From JAOUEA01 sp038249195 (GTDB taxonomy: Bacteria; Actinomycetota; UBA4738; HRBIN12), in assembly GCA_038249195.1 (NCBI GenBank), contig JBBRWM010000009.1:1-64000 (forward strand): a DNA stretch of 64,000 bases, read 5' to 3'. The position numbers and the translations under genes are program-made. Positions 48,945 through 57,645 of the stretch are shown here, piece after piece. The notes beneath the pieces were generated by a model that worked only from the letters and a program-made list of their open reading frames with translations, ran no database searches and was not told the DNA's origin. Positions within the stretch are counted from its first letter, which is position 1; each line of letters begins with the position of its first letter.

Positions 48945-49834
48945 GCCTGCACGACCTCCCGGAACAGCTCGGCGAGCGAGGGGCGAACCCGGCTGAAATG
49001 CGTGACGTCTCCAGAGCCGCGCGCGAGATCCAGCACGCGCTGCTCGTCCAGCGAGGCGTCGAGCTCCAAGATCACCCCGCCGGGCACGAGGGCGTCGAGG
49101 CGGGCGCCCGGCAGCGACGCGAACCACTCCTCGTCCGCGCCCGCCACCTCCACACGGACGAGGCGACGGGCCCGGGCGGCCCGGAGTTCGTCGATCGTGC
49201 CCGAGGCAACGATGCGGCCGTGATCGATCAGCACCACCGCGTCGCAGATGCGTTCGACCAGGTCCAGCTGATGGCTGGAGAACACCACCGGCACCCCGTG
49301 GTTATCGCTCTGCCGGCGCAGGACACCCGCGAGTGCGTCCACGCCCACGGGGTCCAGGCCGCTGAACGGCTCGTCGAGGACCAGAACGTCGGGCTCATGC
49401 ACGAGCGCCGCCGCGAGCTGCACGCGTTGCTGGTTGCCCAAGGAGAGCGCCTCAACACGGTCGCCCGTGCGCGACTCGACGCCGAGGGTCTGCGCGATCT
49501 CATCGGCGCGCCCTGCGGCCTCGGTCCGGGCCACCCCGTGCAGCCGCGCGAGATAGATCAGCTGGTCGCGCACCTTCATCCGCGGATACAGGCCGCGTTC
49601 CTCGGGCATGTAGCCGAATCGGCGACGTGCGGCGGCGTCCACGGGGGCGCCGTTCCAGCGAACCTCGCCGGCATCGGGCGCCAGCACCCCGAGGGCGATG
49701 CGCATGGCGGTGGTCTTGCCCGCGCCGTTGGGTCCAACGAATCCCACGATGCTGCCGGCCGGAACCACGAAAGAGACCCCGTCGAGGGCGACGACGTCGC
49801 CGAAGCGGCGGGACAGGTCGATCAGCTCGAGCAT
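48941..49834 (-). CDS. ABC transporter ATP-binding protein (NatA-like)
   Basis: A 297-residue ATPase. Walker A is GPNGAGKTTAMR, the Q-loop region reads YMPEERGLYPRMKV, the signature is LSLGNQQRVQLAAAL, and Walker B is VLVLDEPFSGLDP with the switch in FSSHQLDLVE. PEERGLYP and FSGLDPV are signatures of the NatA/EcsA/YhaQ group. The C-terminal 80 residues form a regulatory domain. It pairs with the overlapping NatB-like permease as an exporter operon. Start ATG 49834. Confidence 0.92.
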   Translation of the reverse strand: MLELIDLSRRFGDVVALDGVSFVVPAGSIVGFVGPNGAGKTTAMRIALGVLAPDAGEVRWNGAPVDAAARRRFGYMPEERGLYPRMKVRDQLIYLARLHGVARTEAAGRADEIAQTLGVESRTGDRVEALSLGNQQRVQLAAALVHEPDVLVLDEPFSGLDPVGVDALAGVLRRQSDNHGVPVVFSSHQLDLVERICDAVVLIDHGRIVASGTIDELRAARARRLVRVEVAGADEEWFASLPGARLDALVPGGVILELDASLDEQRVLDLARGSGDVTHFSRVRPSLAELFREVVQA

Positions 49835-49928
49835 GCGGTCTTCCGGGAAGGCATCGTGCCCAGGATACGGGGGCGTCCGCGGAGCCTCGCCGCCGCGAGG
49901 GGACGGCGAGGGCCCCCTCAGGCCGGGA

Positions 49929-50537
49929 TCAGGGGTCGCTGCGCGGCGGGGCGGATACGCCCACGGCGTGGCCCACGAACGCGTCGCCCTCGACCGCGTC
50001 GATCAGGAAGTCCGCCAGATCGAAGCGCGAGATCTTCGAGGCGGATGCCGGCCCGTCGAGCACGGCCTCGTAGGATCCGGTGCCCGGTTCGTCCTCGATG
50101 TTCGTCGGGCACGCCCCGACCCACGCGAGCGTGCTCGCCTGCAGGGCCGCGAGGTTGCGCTTGTGCTCCTCGGCGATGTTCTGGAACGGAGGCCGCGCCG
50201 TGGCCGAGAACACGGCTCGAGACAGCGTGGCGGAGAGCCTGCGCACGCCGTGGGCCCTGGCGCCCGCGATCACGTTGGCGGTGGTGCTCGACAGGTCGGT
50301 GGTGGGCTCGAGCGTTCCGGCACCGAGCGCGGAGATCGCGGCATCGGCTCCGTCGCAGGCCGCGCTCACGGCCACCGGGTCGAACGCGTCGCCGGTCACC
50401 ACCCGCAGGCCAGCGTGTTCGAGGTCCAGCTTGCGCGGCGACCGAGCGAAGGCCGTGACGTGATGGCCACGATCGAGCGCGTGCGCGACCACGGCGATGC
50501 CCGTGCGTCCCGTCGAACCGAAGACCACGACCTCCAC
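49929..50537 (-). CDS. NAD(P)H-binding atypical SDR (NmrA/YwnB-like)
   Basis: A 202-residue Rossmann protein. VVFGSTGRTGIAVVAHALDRG holds the GxxGxxG cofactor loop; VTAFARSPRK and VVTGDAFDP follow, the order of atypical SDRs such as flavin reductase B-like proteins. A Ser/Thr/Arg block (LSATLSRAVF) replaces YxxxK, so it may be a redox sensor or reductase. GTG 50537 begins 11 bp after the lon stop on the same strand, without a ribosome site; coupled translation with lon is likely. Confidence 0.8.
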   Translation of the reverse strand: MEVVVFGSTGRTGIAVVAHALDRGHHVTAFARSPRKLDLEHAGLRVVTGDAFDPVAVSAACDGADAAISALGAGTLEPTTDLSSTTANVIAGARAHGVRRLSATLSRAVFSATARPPFQNIAEEHKRNLAALQASTLAWVGACPTNIEDEPGTGSYEAVLDGPASASKISRFDLADFLIDAVEGDAFVGHAVGVSAPPRSDP

Positions 50538-50548
50538 GGGGACGGCCC

Positions 50549-52930
50549 TCAGACGGCCACGTCAACGGCCGCGTCAGCGTCGGCGTCGGCGTCCGCGTCG
50601 GAGGAGCGCAGGGCTACCGCCAGCACGTCGCGCACATCCTCGGCGACGTGGAAGGTCATCTGCTCGCGAACCGCATCCGGCACGTCGTCGAGGTCCCCCT
50701 CGTTGCGCTTGGGCAGGATCACCTCGGTGAGTCCGGCGCGGTGCGCCGCGAGCACCTTCTGCTTGAGCCCGCCGATCGGCAACACCCGACCCTGCAGCGT
50801 GACCTCGCCCGTCATCCCCACCACCGGGCGCACGGGGACGTCGGTCAGCAACGAGACCAGCGCGGTCGCCATGGTCACGCCGGCGCTGGGGCCGTCCTTG
50901 GGAACGGCGCCCGCGGGGACGTGGACGTGGAACCGGCCACGGAGCTTGTCGGGCTCGATCCTGAGCGCCTCGTGATGCGAGCGGATGTAGCTGAGCGCGA
51001 TCTGCGCGGATTCCTTCATCACGTCGCCCAGCTGACCGGTGAGGGTGAGCCCGTCGCTCTCGGCGTCCTCACGCGTCGCCTCGATGAAGAGCACGTCGCC
51101 CCCGATGCCGGTGACGGCGAGTCCCGTGGCCACACCCGGGACGGCCGTGCGCTCGGCCGCCTCGAAGAAGAACCGCTGGCGACCGAGGTAGGTACGCACG
51201 TCCTCCGCGTCGATGCGCACGGGGGTCGCGACGTCTTCGGACGCGATCCGTGTGGCGACCTTGCGCAGCGCCTTGCCGATCTCGCGCTCGAGGTTCCGCA
51301 CGCCCGCCTCGCGGGTGTAGTCGGAAACGACCGCGCGCAGGGCATCGTCCGACAACGTCACCTCGTCCTCACGCAGACCGTTGCGCTCGAGCTGGCGCGC
51401 CACCAGGTGGTGCTTGGCGATGGCGAGCTTCTCGTCCTCGGTGTAGCCGTCGATCCGGATGACCTCCATGCGGTCGAACAGCGGCCCCGGGATGGTCTCG
51501 GCCACGTTCGCCGTCGTCACGAACAGGACCTCGGACAGATCCAGGTCGACGTCGAGGTAGTGGTCGCGGAAGGTGTGGTTCTGGGCCGGGTCCAGTACCT
51601 CCAGTAGCGCGCTGGAGGGGTCGCCGCGCCAGTCCGCGCCGACCTTGTCGACCTCGTCCAGCATCATCACCGGGTTCTTGGTGCCGGCGTCCTTCAACGC
51701 ACGGACGATCCGTCCCGGCAAGGCGCCCACGTACGTACGACGGTGGCCGCGGATCTCGGCCTCGTCGTGGATGCCTCCCAGCGAGACGCGCACGAACCTG
51801 CGGCCGAGCGCACGGGCCACCGATTCGCCCAGCGAGGTCTTGCCCACGCCGGGGGGACCCACGAGCGTCAAGATCGCACCCGATCCGCGGCCTCCGGCCT
51901 CGCCCAGGCCGCGCTCCGCTCGGAGCTTGCGCACGGCGAGGTACTCGAGGATCCGATCCTTCACGTCGTCGAGGCCCTCATGGTCCTCGTCGAGCACCCC
52001 GCGCGCCTGTGCGATGTCGAGATTGTCTTCGGATCGCGTGGACCACGGAAGCTCCGTCATCCAGTCCAGGTAGGTCCGGATCCAGCCGTATTCGGGCGAC
52101 TGCTCGGACGTGCGTTCGAGGCGGCCCAGCTCGCGCGCGGCCTCCTCCTGGACGTCCTCGGGCATGCCCGCCTCGGCGATCTTGCGCCGGTACTCGGCGA
52201 CCACGTCCTCTTCGCCGTCCTCGCCGAGCTCCTTGCGGATGGCGCTCATCTGCTCGCGCAGGAGGAACTCCCGCTGGCGCTTCTCCATGCCGTCGCTCAC
52301 CTCGGTGCGGATCTTGTCCTTCAGCTCGAGGTCGGCAAGGACATCCTTGGCCCAGGCCAGCACGAGCTCCAGGCGGGCCTCGACGTCGACGGTCTCGAGC
52401 ACCTGGACCTTCTGCTCCAGGCTGAGGTCGGGCGAATAGCCGGATGTGTCCGCCATCTGCCCGGGGTCGGCGATGCCGCGGAGGAACTCGGCCACCTGCG
52501 GGACGCCGCGGGCCTCCACCACGTTCTCGATCACGGCGCGGTATTCCCGCGCGAGCTGCCTCGCGCGCTCGGAGGGCTCGACCTCGGCCACTGGATCGGC
52601 CTGGATCCAGATCGCCTCGCCGGTGCCAGCCACGCCGGCGCCCAGCACCGCGCGCGACAGGCCGCGGATCACGAGCGCCTCGGTGCCTCCCCGCAGGGCG
52701 CCCACGTCCTCGATCTTGCCGATGGTTCCCACGCGCGCGTATCGGTCGTCGACGCGCGGGACGAGGAGCAGCAGGCGCTCTTCGTCGTCGGAGGCGGCGT
52801 CGATGGCGGCGCGGGCCTCATCGGATTCGATGGTGAGCGTCACCACCATGCCGGGCAGCACCACGCCGGTGGTGAGCGGCAAGAGCGGCAGGGTGTGGGT
52901 TTGCGTCTCTGGGGTGTCGATATCGGGCAT
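50549..52930 (-). CDS. lon: ATP-dependent protease Lon
   Basis: A 793-residue LonA. The N-terminal substrate domain starts LPLLPLTTGVVLPGM, the AAA+ module has Walker A in GPPGVGKTSLGESVARALG and Walker B in MMLDEVDKVG, and the serine-lysine dyad lies in KDGPSAGVTMATAL and IGGLKQKVLAAHRAG. It degrades damaged and regulatory proteins. The C-terminus carries an unusual Asp-Ala repeat tail (SSDADADADADAAVDVAV) encoded by a GCGTCG-type hexamer run. ATG 52930 follows GGAG by 7 nt; a TTG at 52966 is less likely. It is divergent from the DrrAB-like genes. Confidence 0.96.
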   Translation of the reverse strand: MPDIDTPETQTHTLPLLPLTTGVVLPGMVVTLTIESDEARAAIDAASDDEERLLLLVPRVDDRYARVGTIGKIEDVGALRGGTEALVIRGLSRAVLGAGVAGTGEAIWIQADPVAEVEPSERARQLAREYRAVIENVVEARGVPQVAEFLRGIADPGQMADTSGYSPDLSLEQKVQVLETVDVEARLELVLAWAKDVLADLELKDKIRTEVSDGMEKRQREFLLREQMSAIRKELGEDGEEDVVAEYRRKIAEAGMPEDVQEEAARELGRLERTSEQSPEYGWIRTYLDWMTELPWSTRSEDNLDIAQARGVLDEDHEGLDDVKDRILEYLAVRKLRAERGLGEAGGRGSGAILTLVGPPGVGKTSLGESVARALGRRFVRVSLGGIHDEAEIRGHRRTYVGALPGRIVRALKDAGTKNPVMMLDEVDKVGADWRGDPSSALLEVLDPAQNHTFRDHYLDVDLDLSEVLFVTTANVAETIPGPLFDRMEVIRIDGYTEDEKLAIAKHHLVARQLERNGLREDEVTLSDDALRAVVSDYTREAGVRNLEREIGKALRKVATRIASEDVATPVRIDAEDVRTYLGRQRFFFEAAERTAVPGVATGLAVTGIGGDVLFIEATREDAESDGLTLTGQLGDVMKESAQIALSYIRSHHEALRIEPDKLRGRFHVHVPAGAVPKDGPSAGVTMATALVSLLTDVPVRPVVGMTGEVTLQGRVLPIGGLKQKVLAAHRAGLTEVILPKRNEGDLDDVPDAVREQMTFHVAEDVRDVLAVALRSSDADADADADAAVDVAV

Positions 52931-52998
52931 CGAGGGTCTCCATTCGTTCGGGTCGTGCACCTGCAAGAACGGTCGCCGGGAGGCTCCTATTCCCAGTT

Positions 52999-53012
52999 GT
53001 AATCGCGATTAC
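52999..53012. promoter_or_regulatory. 14-bp perfect palindrome between lon and the DrrA-like gene
   Basis: GTAATCGCGATTAC reads the same on both strands. It sits 68 bp before the lon ATG and 66 bp before the ATPase start, in a 148-bp divergent gap. Palindromes of this kind are bound by MerR- or ArsR-type regulators; no regulator gene is adjacent. Confidence 0.6.
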
Positions 53013-53078
53013 CTCCAGCGACAACGGCGGGATCCCGCGGCTGTCGATGTCGCCGAACGCCGGTAGATTGAACGATCT

Positions 53079-54086
53079 ATGGCCGAGCCCATCGTGATCA
53101 CCGAAGGCATCGTCCGCAACTTCGGCGACGTCGAGGCCCTCAAGGGCATCGACCTCGAGGTCGAGCAGGGCAGCGTCTTCGGCCTGCTCGGTCCCAACGG
53201 GGCCGGCAAGACGACGATGATCCGCATCCTCGCCACGCTCCTGCTCCCGAGCGGCGGGCGCGCCACGGTCAACGGGCTCGACGTCGTGCGCGACGCGGAG
53301 GAGCTCCGGTTCCGCATCGGGCTCGCCGGGCAGAGCGCCGCGATCGACGAGAACCTCACCGGCCTCGAGAACCTCGAGATGGTGGGGCGCCTCTACCACT
53401 TGGCGCGCGAGGAGGCCCGCCGGCGCAGCGTCGATGTCCTCGAGCGCTTCGACCTCGCAGACGCCATGGACCGGCCCGCCAACACCTACTCCGGCGGCAT
53501 GCGGCGGCGGCTGGACCTCGCCGCCAGCCTGGTGGGCCGTCCCGACGTGCTCTTCCTCGACGAACCGACCACGGGGCTGGACCCGCGCAGCCGCGTCGAC
53601 GTGTGGGAGTTCATCCGGGAGCTGCAGCAGGAGGGCACCACGCTCCTGCTCACCACGCAGTACCTCGAGGAGGCCGATCAGCTCGCTGACCGGATCGCCG
53701 TCATCGACCACGGTTCGCTCATCGCCGAGGGCACGTCCGACGAGCTGAAGGACCAGATCGGCGGCGAGGTGTTGGAGCTGCACGTGGAGCGGCAGGGCGA
53801 CCTCGGGCGCGTCACGGAATCGCTCGCTGGCATCGGCACCGGCGAGCCCAATGTCGACGAAGACGCGCGCTCGTTGCGGATCCCCGTGGGCACCCAGGGC
53901 CCCGCCGCCCTGCTGGACAGCGTCCGTCGGCTGGGCGAGACCGACATCCAACTCGCCGACATCGCCCTGCACCGGCCCACGCTCGACGACGTGTTCCTCT
54001 CGCTCACCGGGAAGAGCGCGGAGGACGGCCAGGACCCGCAGAGCGGCGACGGTAAGGCGAAGCGGCGAGGGAGGAGGAACCGTTGA
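53079..54086 (+). CDS. ABC transporter ATP-binding protein, DrrA-type
   Basis: A 335-residue daunorubicin-resistance-type ATPase. Walker A is GPNGAGKTTMIR, the Q loop includes IGLAGQSAAIDENLTG, the signature is YSGGMRRRLDLAASL, and Walker B is LFLDEPTTGLDPRSR. The DrrA-like C-terminal domain ends in a Lys/Arg-rich tail. TAGATT lies 9 nt before the ATG, so the message is leaderless or nearly so. The box also forms a short inverted repeat, TAGAT-N6-ATCTA, ending at the start codon. It is coupled to the permease (TTGA overlap). Confidence 0.93.
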   Translation: MAEPIVITEGIVRNFGDVEALKGIDLEVEQGSVFGLLGPNGAGKTTMIRILATLLLPSGGRATVNGLDVVRDAEELRFRIGLAGQSAAIDENLTGLENLEMVGRLYHLAREEARRRSVDVLERFDLADAMDRPANTYSGGMRRRLDLAASLVGRPDVLFLDEPTTGLDPRSRVDVWEFIRELQQEGTTLLLTTQYLEEADQLADRIAVIDHGSLIAEGTSDELKDQIGGEVLELHVERQGDLGRVTESLAGIGTGEPNVDEDARSLRIPVGTQGPAALLDSVRRLGETDIQLADIALHRPTLDDVFLSLTGKSAEDGQDPQSGDGKAKRRGRRNR

Positions 54087-54946
54087 GCACGGTCACCGTG
54101 GGATCGAAGCAACGGCGGGCACCGAGCGGCGTGATCGCGCGATCGTCGCTGGCCCTCAGCGACGGCATGGTGGTGGCGCGGCGCAACCTGCTGACCATCA
54201 CGCGGGTCCCCACCGTGTTCATCTTCGAGCTGGTGCAGCCCATCATGTTCGTGTTGCTGTTCCGCTTCATCTACGCGAACAACATCGCGAACCTCGCACC
54301 CGGCCTCGACTACGTGCAGTTCCTGATGCCCGGCATCTTCATCCAGAACGCCATCTTCGGCTCCACCACCACCGCCGTGGGCCTGGCCGAGGACATGAAG
54401 ACGGGCATCGTCGACCGCTTCCGGTCGTTGCCGATGGGGCGCTCTTCCGTCCTGCTGGGCCGCGCCGCCTCCGACCTGGCGAAGAACTTCCTCCTCGTCC
54501 TGATCGTGGTGGGCGTCGGCTACCTCGTGGGCTTCCGCTTCCACAAGGGCCTGCTCGACGCCCTGGGCGTGGTGCTGCTCACCTTGGCGGTGGGGTTCAC
54601 GTTCTCCTGGATGATGGCGTGCATCGGGCTGTCTCTGAAGAAGGTCGAGGCGGTGCAGGCGGCATCGTTCACCCTGATCTTCCCGGTCGTGTTCGTGAGC
54701 TCGGCGTTCGTGCCCGTGCCGGGGATGGCGCCCTTCCTGCAGGTCGTGGCGCGCAACAACCCCGTCACGATCTGGTGCAACCTCGCGCGCTACCTGTCCG
54801 TGGGCAACGTCGGCATCATCGATTTCAACACGAAGCTGCCGGTCGACACGTTCGAGGGCCTGCTCGTGAAGTCCGTCGTGTGGATCCTCGTCTTGCTCGC
54901 GATCTTCGTGCCGGTCGCGATCCGCCTGTACCGCAAGCTGGACTGA
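54083..54946 (+). CDS. ABC-2 permease, DrrB-type
   Basis: A 287-residue DrrB-like permease with six helices (about residues 35-60, 75-98, 125-150, 155-180, 185-205 and 260-280). The coupling loop EDMKTGIVDRFRSLPMGRSSV is the ABC-2/DrrB signature, and FTLIFPVVFVSSAFVPVPGM is the DrrB membrane motif. TTG 54083 overlaps the ATPase stop, and GGAGGAGG lies just before it. Exports a drug or lipid, unknown which. Confidence 0.93.
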   Translation: MSTVTVGSKQRRAPSGVIARSSLALSDGMVVARRNLLTITRVPTVFIFELVQPIMFVLLFRFIYANNIANLAPGLDYVQFLMPGIFIQNAIFGSTTTAVGLAEDMKTGIVDRFRSLPMGRSSVLLGRAASDLAKNFLLVLIVVGVGYLVGFRFHKGLLDALGVVLLTLAVGFTFSWMMACIGLSLKKVEAVQAASFTLIFPVVFVSSAFVPVPGMAPFLQVVARNNPVTIWCNLARYLSVGNVGIIDFNTKLPVDTFEGLLVKSVVWILVLLAIFVPVAIRLYRKLD

Positions 54947-55001
54947 GCTCCCGCTTCGCCGGGCCTTCAGCCGGCGCGAGGTGGGGCCGAAGCCACCTGA
55001 G

Positions 55002-56468
55002 ATGGCGCACTCGCTCCTGCCTGCCCTGCGCACCCCTCACCCCGTTCGCGCGGCCGTGGCGCGGCCGAACACCCGGCCGAGCCTGGACGACGTCTGGGCC
55101 TCGCTCGCGGTCCTCGTGCCGGTCATCGTCTCGCTCGCCACGACGCTGGTGGCGACCGACCTCGCGTACCACATCCGGGCGGGCGAACAGGTGCTGGGCG
55201 GGTCCGTCCCGCGCACGGAGACCTGGACGTTCACCATCCGGGGCGTGGCCTGGGTGGACCAGCAATGGGGGGCGCAGGCGTTGCTCGCCCTGGCCCACCG
55301 CGGCGGAGGCTTCGCGACGATCGCGGTGCTCCGGGCCTCCCTGATCGGGGCCACCTTCTGCCTGGTGTATCTCGCGTGCCGAGCCAAGGGCGCCGAGCCT
55401 CGGTCGGCGTCGCTGCTGTCGCTCGGGGGGTTCCTGGTGTGCCTGCAGACGCTCTCCATGCGACCCCAGCTGTTCGGGGTCGCCTCGTTCGCGGCCTCGT
55501 TGTGGGTCCTCGCCGGACGCCGCGACCGCCCCGCTCGCCTCTGGGCATTACCGTTCATCGCCCTCGCGTGGGCGAACCTGCACGGCAGCTTCGTCCTCGC
55601 GCCTTTGCTGGTGCTCCTCGCCCTGGGCGAAGATCTGATCGACCGGGACCCCGGGTGGCGACGGCTCGCGGCGGTGGGCGCGATCACCGCCCTCGCGACG
55701 CTCGTGAACCCGTTCGGGTTCGGCGCCTGGATGTATGCGTGGCGCCTCGGCACGAACCCCCTGATCCGCGCGACCGTGACCGAGTGGGCGCCGACGTCGC
55801 TCGCCACGTTCTCCGAGGTCGCGTTCTTCGCGACGGCGGCCGGCATCGCGGCGTGGCTCGTGCGACGCCGCGGTGCCATCCCCTGGGGCGCGCTCCTGTG
55901 GCTGGTCACGTTCTTCCTGCTGGCCCTCCCGGCCCGCCGCGGCGTGGTCTGGTGGGCGCTCGTGACCCCGGTCGCGGTGGCGAGCATCGTGGATCGTGGG
56001 AAGGAGCGCGCCCCGCGTGAGGGCTCGCGCCGGGCGAACGCCGCGGTCATCGGAGCGATCGTCGCCGTCGCGCTCCTCCTGCTCCCCTGGTGGCGCTCGC
56101 CCTCGGTGCCCACGCTCATGGACGAGGCCCCCGCCGGGCTGTCCGAGGCCACGGCCACGCTCCCTGCGGGCTCCCGCCTCCTCGTCTCGGAGCCCTGGGG
56201 ATCGTGGTTCGCCTTCGCTTCGCCATCCACGCCCCTGTTCGTGGACCCGCGGCTCGAGCTGTATCCGCGGGGGGTCTGGGACGACTACGTCACCGTGGCG
56301 ACGGGGAGCGAGGGCTGGGCCGAGATCCTCGATCGCTATCGCGTCGACGCCGTCGTCTTGGATCGGCGGACCTGGGGTTCGCTGCTTGCCCAGATGCGGG
56401 CCGACCCCCGGTGGCGCGAGACCTTCGCGGACGCCGACGGCGAGCTGCTCGTGCGAGCGCAGCCCTAG
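55002..56468 (+). CDS. Multi-pass membrane protein, glycosyltransferase-like, function unknown
   Basis: A protein of about 488 residues with roughly eleven hydrophobic helices between residues 40 and 370 and a C-terminal extracytoplasmic domain of about 115 residues. The loop after helix 1 has YHIRAGEQVLGG and TWTFTIRGVAWVDQQWGAQ, and MRPQLFGVASFA and AWANLHGSFVLAPLL carry the Asp/Arg/His pattern of GT-C-type polyprenyl-sugar transferases. No family can be named. ATG 55002 or GTG 54981 could be the start. It stands 56 bp after the DrrB gene and may be in the same unit. Confidence 0.6.
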   Translation: MAHSLLPALRTPHPVRAAVARPNTRPSLDDVWASLAVLVPVIVSLATTLVATDLAYHIRAGEQVLGGSVPRTETWTFTIRGVAWVDQQWGAQALLALAHRGGGFATIAVLRASLIGATFCLVYLACRAKGAEPRSASLLSLGGFLVCLQTLSMRPQLFGVASFAASLWVLAGRRDRPARLWALPFIALAWANLHGSFVLAPLLVLLALGEDLIDRDPGWRRLAAVGAITALATLVNPFGFGAWMYAWRLGTNPLIRATVTEWAPTSLATFSEVAFFATAAGIAAWLVRRRGAIPWGALLWLVTFFLLALPARRGVVWWALVTPVAVASIVDRGKERAPREGSRRANAAVIGAIVAVALLLLPWWRSPSVPTLMDEAPAGLSEATATLPAGSRLLVSEPWGSWFAFASPSTPLFVDPRLELYPRGVWDDYVTVATGSEGWAEILDRYRVDAVVLDRRTWGSLLAQMRADPRWRETFADADGELLVRAQP

Positions 56469-56531
56469 AGGCCCCGCGGACTCCGGCGGCCGAGGCGCAG
56501 CGTCGGCGGCACCGTCTGGCAGGATGGACGG

Positions 56532-57638
56532 ATGCTCGTCGTGTTCCGCGTGCTGGCCGTGATCGCGGGGGTGACGATGCTCGTGGCCACGCTCGGCTCC
56601 GCCATCAAGACCGTGATCTTGCCGCGCGCCGTCGTCTCCACCATCACGCGCGTGGTCTTCCTGTCGCTGCGGGGGCTGTTCCTCCTACTGGCGCGGCCGT
56701 CCATGTCGTTCGAGCGCCGGGACCGGATCCTCGCGATGTACGCGCCGTTGGGGCTCATCGCTACCCTCGCCGCCTGGCTGAGCCTCACGCTGGTGGCCTA
56801 CATGCTGATCTTCTGGGGCCTCGACCTCGTGAGCTGGCGGGAGGCCTTCGAGATCTCCGGATCGTCGCTGTTCACCCTTGGGAGCGCTCGCCCCGAGCAC
56901 CTCGGGAGCGTCGCGCTCGTCTTCACCGAGGCCGCGATCGGGCTGTTCCTGCTTGCGCTCATGATCACGTACCTCCCCAGCATCTACTCGTCGTTTTCGC
57001 GCCGCGAGCTCGGCGTGACCGCGCTCGCGGTGCGCGCCGGCGAGCCGGCATGGGGCGTCACGATGATCGAGCGCTTCTGGCGACTGGAGCGCATCGGGAT
57101 GCTCCACGACGTCTGGGTTGAGTGGGAGCGCTGGTTCGTCGACGTGGAGGAGAGCCATTCGTCCCTGCCGGTGTTGTGCTTCTTCCGCTCTCCCCAGCCC
57201 GATCACTCCTGGGTGACCGCGGCGGGGGCCATCCTCGATGCGGCGGCGCTCTCCGTCTCGCTCGTGGACATCGACCACGACGTCCAGGCCGACATCTGCC
57301 TGCGCGCGGGCTACCTTTCGCTGCGCCGTATCACGGACTTCTTCGGCGTGGCCTACGACCCGGACCCTCGCGCCGACGACCCCATCTCGATCCGCCGCGA
57401 GGAGTTCGATGCCGCCGTGCATCAGCTCGCCGAAGCGGGCGTTCCGTTGAAGGCGGACCTCGAAGCGGCGTGGGTCGCCTTCGCGGGCTGGCGCGTGACC
57501 TACGACACCGTGCTCCTCGCGCTCAGCAACATCACGAGCGCCCCGCCGGCCCCATGGTCATCGGATCGATCCGGCGAACGCACGGTGCACGCCCGCGTCT
57601 TCGGAGACCTCCGTGGCTCCAGACGCTCGGCCGGTTGA
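56532..57638 (+). CDS. Ion-channel-like membrane protein with K+ channel-type pore
   Basis: A 368-residue protein with four N-terminal helices (about residues 5-22, 30-52, 77-99 and 128-148). The last pair encloses a pore-like segment, FEISGSSLFTLGSARPEH, resembling a potassium-channel selectivity loop (T-x-G type) with TLG in place of TVGYG. A soluble C-terminal domain of about 200 residues follows, rich in Trp and acidic residues; VEEWERW-like helices are visible. Selectivity is not predictable. It has no clear ribosome site before ATG 56532. Confidence 0.5.
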   Translation: MLVVFRVLAVIAGVTMLVATLGSAIKTVILPRAVVSTITRVVFLSLRGLFLLLARPSMSFERRDRILAMYAPLGLIATLAAWLSLTLVAYMLIFWGLDLVSWREAFEISGSSLFTLGSARPEHLGSVALVFTEAAIGLFLLALMITYLPSIYSSFSRRELGVTALAVRAGEPAWGVTMIERFWRLERIGMLHDVWVEWERWFVDVEESHSSLPVLCFFRSPQPDHSWVTAAGAILDAAALSVSLVDIDHDVQADICLRAGYLSLRRITDFFGVAYDPDPRADDPISIRREEFDAAVHQLAEAGVPLKADLEAAWVAFAGWRVTYDTVLLALSNITSAPPAPWSSDRSGERTVHARVFGDLRGSRRSAG

Positions 57639-57645
57639 GCCGCGA

